From positions 1,055,576 through 1,119,575 of the forward strand of contig JYIP02000004.1 of the NCBI GenBank assembly GCA_001051155.2: a stretch of DNA of 64,000 nucleotides, in the 5' to 3' direction. Below the pieces are notes generated by a model, which was given only the letters and a program-made list of their open reading frames with translations, was not told where the DNA came from and searched no databases. Origin of the DNA: Chrysoporthe austroafricana (taxonomy: Eukaryota; Ascomycota; Sordariomycetes; Diaporthales; Cryphonectriaceae). The position numbers were made by a program, and so were the translations under genes. This document shows, in pieces, positions 59,238 to 64,000 of this stretch. Each line of letters begins with the position of its first letter. The first letter of the stretch is position 1.

Positions 59238-60152
59238 ACTTTGGAAGGGTAGACTAAATTATGACCACTGAAACAAGATTCGCTCTGCGCTACGCTTGAA
59301 GGCACCATGACGAACTTGGTCATGCGCTGCACAGCAGCCTTCCATTATGGGAAATTTGGACTTCAATGGAGTCATGCTGACAGCCCACCTTTGCAACTCA
59401 AGCTTATCTAAGTGTGTATCTCGTGTGTAATATCGCGATCTAGCGATCAATGCTCGGACTGCCATCACGACCTGTCCCAAATCAGTCAAAAGCCCCCCCC
59501 CCTTTTTTTTTCCGGGATGTCTTCGTCATCTGATTCATTTCTCCCTTGCTTCTCGTACTCTTAATGATTGGCTGTTCGTGCTAATAATTTAGCATCCTAG
59601 CCGTAACGCGAGGCCTTTTGCCATTGAGGGTGTGAGAGCGCTTGCATAGATGGCATCTAATAACATGTCCGTATTCGTTTGACTGAAAGGCATTCAGGCA
59701 GTCTCATGACTGCATTTCTCCTCAGAAACGGTGTCAAATGCCTTAAATGAATTGTATTTGTATTGATTTTTAACCTTCTTTATTCCGAAAGCGGTCTGAT
59801 TGTCAAGACACACGGCTTTAATACGTAAGCACACAGGCGCAATATCGTAAGGCTAGATGGCTGCGGGCTCCCGCCGCCATCCCCTGTTTTAACAGAGTCC
59901 CTCGCGCTCCTCTGCAACCTAGGATAGCACCGAAATGCCCGGGGCACTTAAAAGGCCGAGTTATCTTCGGTCTTTTCGGCATTTGGCGTCCAAGCGAAAC
60001 GACGACATCAAGAAAGTGTATAAACACTTGAAGACCACTCTGGATGATCAGTCCAATACGGCCTCATAATCCAGTAAAGAAATACGAATTTTACGTACCT
60101 CAGAATTCTTGCACACCAATTGCTCATCCCATCTCACTTTGAATCTTTCATC
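59238..60152. other. Intergenic with a C run
   Basis: Between two plus-strand genes. A C/T homopolymer lies at about 59490-59510. Nothing coding. Confidence 0.45.
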
Positions 60153-61367
60153 ATGGCTACTGTGAAGATCATCGGCGCTGGACTTTCCGGCCTCACTCTG
60201 GCTCTGGCCCTCCATCAACAGGGGATTCCATCAACCATCTATGAGTTCAGACCTGCACCCCTAAATATCGGTGGTGCTGTAATGCTCTCTCCCAACGCTC
60301 TGCGAGTCCTTCACGACCTCGGCCTGTACAACAAGGTCAAATCCAGAGGCTACAGTTTCGACATATTGGAATTCAAAGATGTCCCTGGCAACCTTCTCGA
60401 GACCTATGAGTTTGGCAGTGAGGAAAAGTATGGATTCCAAGCCCTTCGCGTCTACAGACACGTACTCATTGATACACTGGTCGAGGAATTGGGGAATAAG
60501 GGCGTTCCCGTGATTTTCGGCAAAAAGTTCTCTCATGTCGTCAAGGACGAGCAAGACGGCGTCATCTTTGCCTTCACAGATGGCACTACAGAAACAGCTA
60601 GCCTCCTTGTTGGTGCAGACGGTATTCATTCGAAGGTCCGCCACCATCTGTATCCAGGCTTGGAACCGCAATTTGTTCATATGGCGGGCATCACAGCAGC
60701 AGTCCCCACGGCCCAACTCAAGCTTCCAGAAGGCTACTATATCCCCGTCACTATCACCTCCCCCAACGGTGCATTGGTCATCGCACCTCAGAAGCTAGAC
60801 GGCTCGGAGGTGCTTATCGGCAAACAACGGCGGATGCTCGAGCAGAAACCCGCCGGCTGGGAGAAGACGCTTGAATCCAAAGAGGACGCCGTACATTTCT
60901 TGCAGCAAGGCAACGAGCTATTTCCTGAAATAGTCCATAATGCGACCTCGCAAATCAGCACTGCTAAGCTCAACATTTGGCCATTCTTCATCGTTCCTAG
61001 GCTCGACAGATGGGCCTCTGACACGCGCCGCGTCATTATTCTTGGTGACGCTGCCCACGCCATACCTCCGTCAGCTGGTCAGGGCATCAACCAGGCTTTC
61101 GAGGACGTCTACATGCTAGCCTTGCTGCTAGGCCGAGCTGCAGAGATTAAAAGTCATCAGCAAGCGCTGAGCTTCTGGCAGTCCTATCGCCAGGGTCGTG
61201 TAGACAAAGTGCTGGAGCTCAATAGACAAATCGACATGAGGCGGATGCCCAGCAACGATGCCATTGTTGGAATAGAGAGTGGCGTGGCGAAGGAGGAGTT
61301 TGAACTCGGGTGGCTCTACAAGCCTGATTTCAAGGGCGTTGTCGATGAATGGGTCGTACAGCAGTAG
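60153..61367 (+). CDS. FAD-dependent monooxygenase, salicylate-hydroxylase-like
   Basis: Single-exon class A flavoprotein monooxygenase of 404 aa, which would hydroxylate an aromatic or similar substrate using NAD(P)H and O2. ATG 60153 (MATVKIIGAGLSGLTLALAL) is chosen over the longer frame at 60120 because the dinucleotide fold starts at once. Motifs: GAGLSGLTLAL at residues 8-18, the acidic end in TIYEFRP, GGAVMLSPNALRVL (substrate side), the DG motif GADGIHSKVRHHL, and GDAAHAIPPSAGQGINQAFED. All the fold's key residues are present. No TM or signal peptide; likely cytosolic. Its substrate is not given by neighbours, a ferric reductase and a decayed kinase-like gene. Confidence 0.9.
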   Translation: MATVKIIGAGLSGLTLALALHQQGIPSTIYEFRPAPLNIGGAVMLSPNALRVLHDLGLYNKVKSRGYSFDILEFKDVPGNLLETYEFGSEEKYGFQALRVYRHVLIDTLVEELGNKGVPVIFGKKFSHVVKDEQDGVIFAFTDGTTETASLLVGADGIHSKVRHHLYPGLEPQFVHMAGITAAVPTAQLKLPEGYYIPVTITSPNGALVIAPQKLDGSEVLIGKQRRMLEQKPAGWEKTLESKEDAVHFLQQGNELFPEIVHNATSQISTAKLNIWPFFIVPRLDRWASDTRRVIILGDAAHAIPPSAGQGINQAFEDVYMLALLLGRAAEIKSHQQALSFWQSYRQGRVDKVLELNRQIDMRRMPSNDAIVGIESGVAKEEFELGWLYKPDFKGVVDEWVVQQ

Positions 61368-61822
61368 TAATCTCAGGGAGAATTTGTGTGAAGGGTATCA
61401 GTCAAGTATCGGGGTTTAGCACATATATTCATTCTTAGAACAACAGTGTGGATTTTGTTTGCCTATTATCGTCGCGGGTTCGTTCTTCTACTCTCTGTGG
61501 GAATTCCAAAACGAACAGCCCAGAAACCCCATTAGCTAGCAAATTTGACACATCAAGCAACGGTCTATATTTACTTGGTTACTCTCACGCTACTCTCTTG
61601 AATCTTCTCCTCTTGAATATTCTCATGCGCAGAGCGTCCTTTCAAGTTCTGAAGGAACCGACTCTCCCGACACTAATATACAAGGTTCGCTAAATGATGG
61701 CCATTCTCAAATAAATACCGATGCTCATAGATCAGTCGGTGTTGTCTTCAGATGAAGACTTTTGGGCAAAGCTCGGCCGAACATTCTCTCCGTATTCTAA
61801 TTAGACCAGAGGTGGAAGAAGC
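61368..61822. other. Short convergent intergenic region
   Basis: 3' sides of the monooxygenase (plus) and the decayed kinase gene (minus). Nothing seen. Confidence 0.45.
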
Positions 61823-62515
61823 TCAGGTCAGATGCACCGTGACAACCTTGTCAAGATCCGCTTTAATGGCGACTTGGGTGCGGTGGGTGTCAACTTTCAC
61901 GAAAGCTATCCTCCTCTCCTTCGACGAATACAATTGGGCCCATTCTTATGAAATTCTCTGATCTTCTTCGCCACAATACCAGAACCTAGAGCCTTTGGTC
62001 TAGCTCCGTCACCGGCCTCAAGGCCTGGCCCAGCAACACATTGCATGGACACCTCCATAGGACAACGGAGATATAGCGTCAGGGCAACTGAAGGCATCGG
62101 CTTGAATCACTCATCGACTTGGCCCTTGTGTCTTGGAAAGCCATCCAGAAGCCAGCGAGTGCCCCTTTCAGCAGTTTCGTTGTAGATCTTCCTCCGAATC
62201 AGCCAGCAAGCAAGGTCGTCGGGCATAACTGGATTACTAGTACCTGGCTTCGTGCCAAGTCTCGAGGCGACAGGATCTTGTTACTATCTGGGCTGGCACA
62301 TCAGGTCGCCATAGGTCAAATGTTTGAAGCTAAACCGTCTCGGATTCCTTTGCCGACACCTGGAACCCCGATGACAAAGACGATAAGGGGGATCGGCTGC
62401 TGGGTCTTTCCGCAGGGCTCCAGCAGGATTGTCTGAGTGAGAGCATTTGATGATTTTGGAGATGTAGCAATATCGTCATTGGCAGTTGAAAGTCGTAGGT
62501 CGGTCTCGGCAGGCC
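61823..62515 (-). pseudogene. Decayed adenylate/nucleoside-monophosphate kinase domain
   Basis: Pieces of one kinase fold lie in correct order but in different frames. P-loop: PLIVFVIGVPGVGKG near 62390-62345, then a lost stretch. NMP-binding part: FKHLTYGDLMCQ near 62320, then a stop. Lid/core part: WLIRRKIYNETAERGTRWLL followed by DGFPRHKGQVDE, then an in-frame TGA near 62105. After that VALTLYLRCPMEVSMQCV and IVAKKIREFHKNG, then a shift to AFVKVDTHRTQVAIKADLDK, ending at 61825. The canonical GKGTQ is replaced by GKGIRD, and about ten residues after it are missing. At least three frame changes and two internal stops show that it cannot make a working kinase unless several undetected introns exist. 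It directly follows the intact ORF at 63397-62516. Confidence 0.72.
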
Positions 62516-63397
62516 ATGCTCTCGGAAAGACTCATCCACTGTCTCGAAGACGAAGGCGTCAGCAATGCCACTTTCCACTGCTAGCCTAGGCTTCCACCTA
62601 GCAATCCATACAAGTTTAACATACCAATGTCCAAAAATGACTTCCAAGTCAAATGTGCTTCGTTCTCCATATCTGTCGTATGCTTGTTTGATATTTATTT
62701 GTATAATGTCGAGCCGCTCGCCGGTGTTGGCCATATCTGGAAACTCCAGCGCAATCCCCTTGGCACACCGAACCAACTTGGAATGCCCACAAAGTAGATT
62801 CCATGCCTGGCCTGAGTTGCTGTTCAATGACGTGACGTGTAGAGTTATGTCATTCCATGGAGAATCACGTAGATGATCAAATTCCACATCCAGCAGCAGG
62901 CAGACGCAGTCTCGAACAACATCTCTCGTAGTTGGCTCAACGACAGTCCGAAACTGGATTCTGCGAAGGTGTTGGAGACTTCGCCCCATCTGATGTACCC
63001 AAAATGCTGCAAGAACATCCCGAGCTCGTGGTCTCTGCCTTTCATCCCGGGAGTCCCTCTCTGTGCCAATAAAGTGTATAATGAGCAACTCAGCGTCGTC
63101 TTGGTACGCACTCTTTTCGACAACAGAAAGCTTAGCAATGTATGAAAGTACCCCAATCTCATGGACATTGTACGTCAAGCAACTACCATCGTCACTCGAA
63201 GGCTCTCTTGCGAGAGACACTTCGTAGCTGAGGTCCTTAAGGGACACCGGCCCCCAAGATCGGAGATCCCGAGGCGTACCGGGTTGAAGTTTCTCAGCCG
63301 GGACATAGTGATAGGACTCGGAAGGCTCGTGTTTGCTTCGTGTAGATCGGTGGTCTTGATGAGAGGGCCGTGCTGAACGAGATGCAGTAGAACCCAT
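62330..63397 (-). CDS. Uncharacterised protein, N-terminal part of the kinase-domain gene
   Basis: Open frame of 355 codons from ATG 63397 (MGSTASRSARPSHQDHRSTR). The first 40 residues are basic, Ser/His-rich and disordered-looking; the rest is globular and mixed alpha/beta (SYIAKLSVVEKSAYQDDAEL, DVLAAFWVHQMGRSLQHL, RDCVCLLLDVEFDHLRDSP, EVIFGHWYVKLVWIARWKP). I do not recognise a domain. From about 62515 downward the kinase-like frame (TDLRLSTANDDIATSPKSSN, leading to the P-loop) is the better reading, so the last 60 residues of this ORF are probably out of frame. Either a splice or an indel near 62520 links the two; with the kinase part broken, the gene as a whole may be a recent pseudogene. 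Confidence 0.55.
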   Translation of the reverse strand: MGSTASRSARPSHQDHRSTRSKHEPSESYHYVPAEKLQPGTPRDLRSWGPVSLKDLSYEVSLAREPSSDDGSCLTYNVHEIGVLSYIAKLSVVEKSAYQDDAELLIIHFIGTERDSRDERQRPRARDVLAAFWVHQMGRSLQHLRRIQFRTVVEPTTRDVVRDCVCLLLDVEFDHLRDSPWNDITLHVTSLNSNSGQAWNLLCGHSKLVRCAKGIALEFPDMANTGERLDIIQINIKQAYDRYGERSTFDLEVIFGHWYVKLVWIARWKPRLAVESGIADAFVFETVDESFREHGLPRPTYDFQLPMTILLHLQNHQMLSLRQSCWSPAERPSSRSPLSSLSSGFQVSAKESETV

Positions 63398-64000
63398 CTT
63401 TGTGAGGCTTTGACGCTTAGATATGTGGATTGAAATGCCTTTATTGTCGAGACAAGCACTTGATATTATGCCTGAATGGAATTGGTCTCATTTTGTGGCA
63501 AGTGCTGGATACAGGAAAGCATGAAATGGGACACCATTTCGCCTGGTGGTCTTTCATGCAGTCTGTTGAATAGCGCCGAGGCGTGTGCTCGAGGAGCCAC
63601 AGGATGTTCAACGCTGAATGAGAGTTGTAACACAATGATTCCGGAGTAGGACTGCGCTCCCGAGCATCGGCCATCACTACAAGTGCTCTGAGCCTCGGGT
63701 CCTACATGATTATTTTTAGCAAGACTCCACGACGAATCGTATACCATGAACACTCGCACCTCACACTATCAGAAAACTGAAGCCACAGCATTCTGAAGCG
63801 AATGGTTGAGAGCCGAGTAACTCACAGCATCGTGTCACGGATTACTCACCTTTGAAATAAGGCCGTTGACTCGTCCTCGCACCCTACCATTTCCTTCTGC
63901 CTAAGCCAAACCAGATGTCAATCGAAGCTGCAAGAGGGATGTGATACATTTGTACGTCGTCGCGAGGACTGTGTACAATGCAACTCACGGTATCCATTTT
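63398..64000. other. Window end, nothing recognised
   Basis: Upstream side of the kinase-linked ORF. Overlapping minus frames (63441-63759) lack recognisable features. Confidence 0.45.

Noticed and set aside
1..64000. CRISPR array or bacterial-type operon
   Set aside because: Spliceosomal introns, dispersed genes and tRNA intron show a fungal nuclear genome; the 12-bp and 27-bp repeats have no spacers.

Overview
The window looks like nuclear DNA of a filamentous ascomycete (Pezizomycotina). Genes have short introns (mostly 50-140 nt) with GTRNGT donors and TAG/CAG acceptors. Intergenic distances are 0.3-2.4 kb, genes lie on both strands without operons, a Pro tRNA carries a short intron, and families are typical of moulds: large-subunit catalase with a C-terminal DJ-1-like domain, 2EXR, arylsulfotransferase, 4-coumarate-CoA-ligase-like enzyme ending in SKL, FAD monooxygenases, small secreted cysteine-rich protein. 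I joined exons by hand from frame continuity and splice signals, so junctions are predictions.

Layout. 1-6 kb: unassigned leader, a zinc-dependent deaminase with a long low-complexity insert (minus), and a large fungal multi-TM glycoprotein (minus). 6-9 kb: AT-rich, gene-poor stretch holding one two-exon small secreted protein. 9-17.2 kb: aldo-keto reductase, a small Cys/Trp protein, mitochondrial BolA, SET-domain protein and FAD monooxygenase. 17.2-21.5 kb: mostly non-coding, plus a kinase-fold gene. 21.5-28.3 kb: type-B carboxylesterase, Na/Ca-exchanger-like membrane protein, and a nucleoside-hydrolase-like gene containing a 30-nt microexon. 28.3-30.2 kb: T-rich and AT-rich relic-like DNA. 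30.2-38.9 kb: secreted lectin-like protein, a frame-broken small gene, tRNA-Pro, a small stress-type protein with a GC-AG intron, a His/Ser-rich protein, and catalase. 38.9-51 kb: arylsulfotransferase, a GC-rich block with a 12-bp tandem repeat and many GTAC sites, and the peroxisomal acyl-CoA-synthetase-like gene. 51-64 kb: 2EXR protein whose N-terminus is a 27-bp minisatellite, a 687-aa coiled-coil protein, ferric reductase, a salicylate-hydroxylase-like monooxygenase, and a decayed adenylate-kinase-like gene.

The genes do not form one obvious pathway. Several are oxidoreductases or secreted enzymes (aldo-keto reductase, two FAD monooxygenases, carboxylesterase, 4CL-like ligase, ferric reductase, catalase), as expected of an accessory-rich region in a plant- or litter-associated fungus, but no polyketide/NRPS/terpene backbone gene is present, so I do not call a biosynthetic cluster. 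The most interesting signals are small-scale: a tandemly duplicated exon end plus intron that created a microexon, a minisatellite running across a start codon, three small intron-containing genes that single-frame ORF calling misses, and a frame-broken kinase domain still attached to an intact N-terminal ORF.
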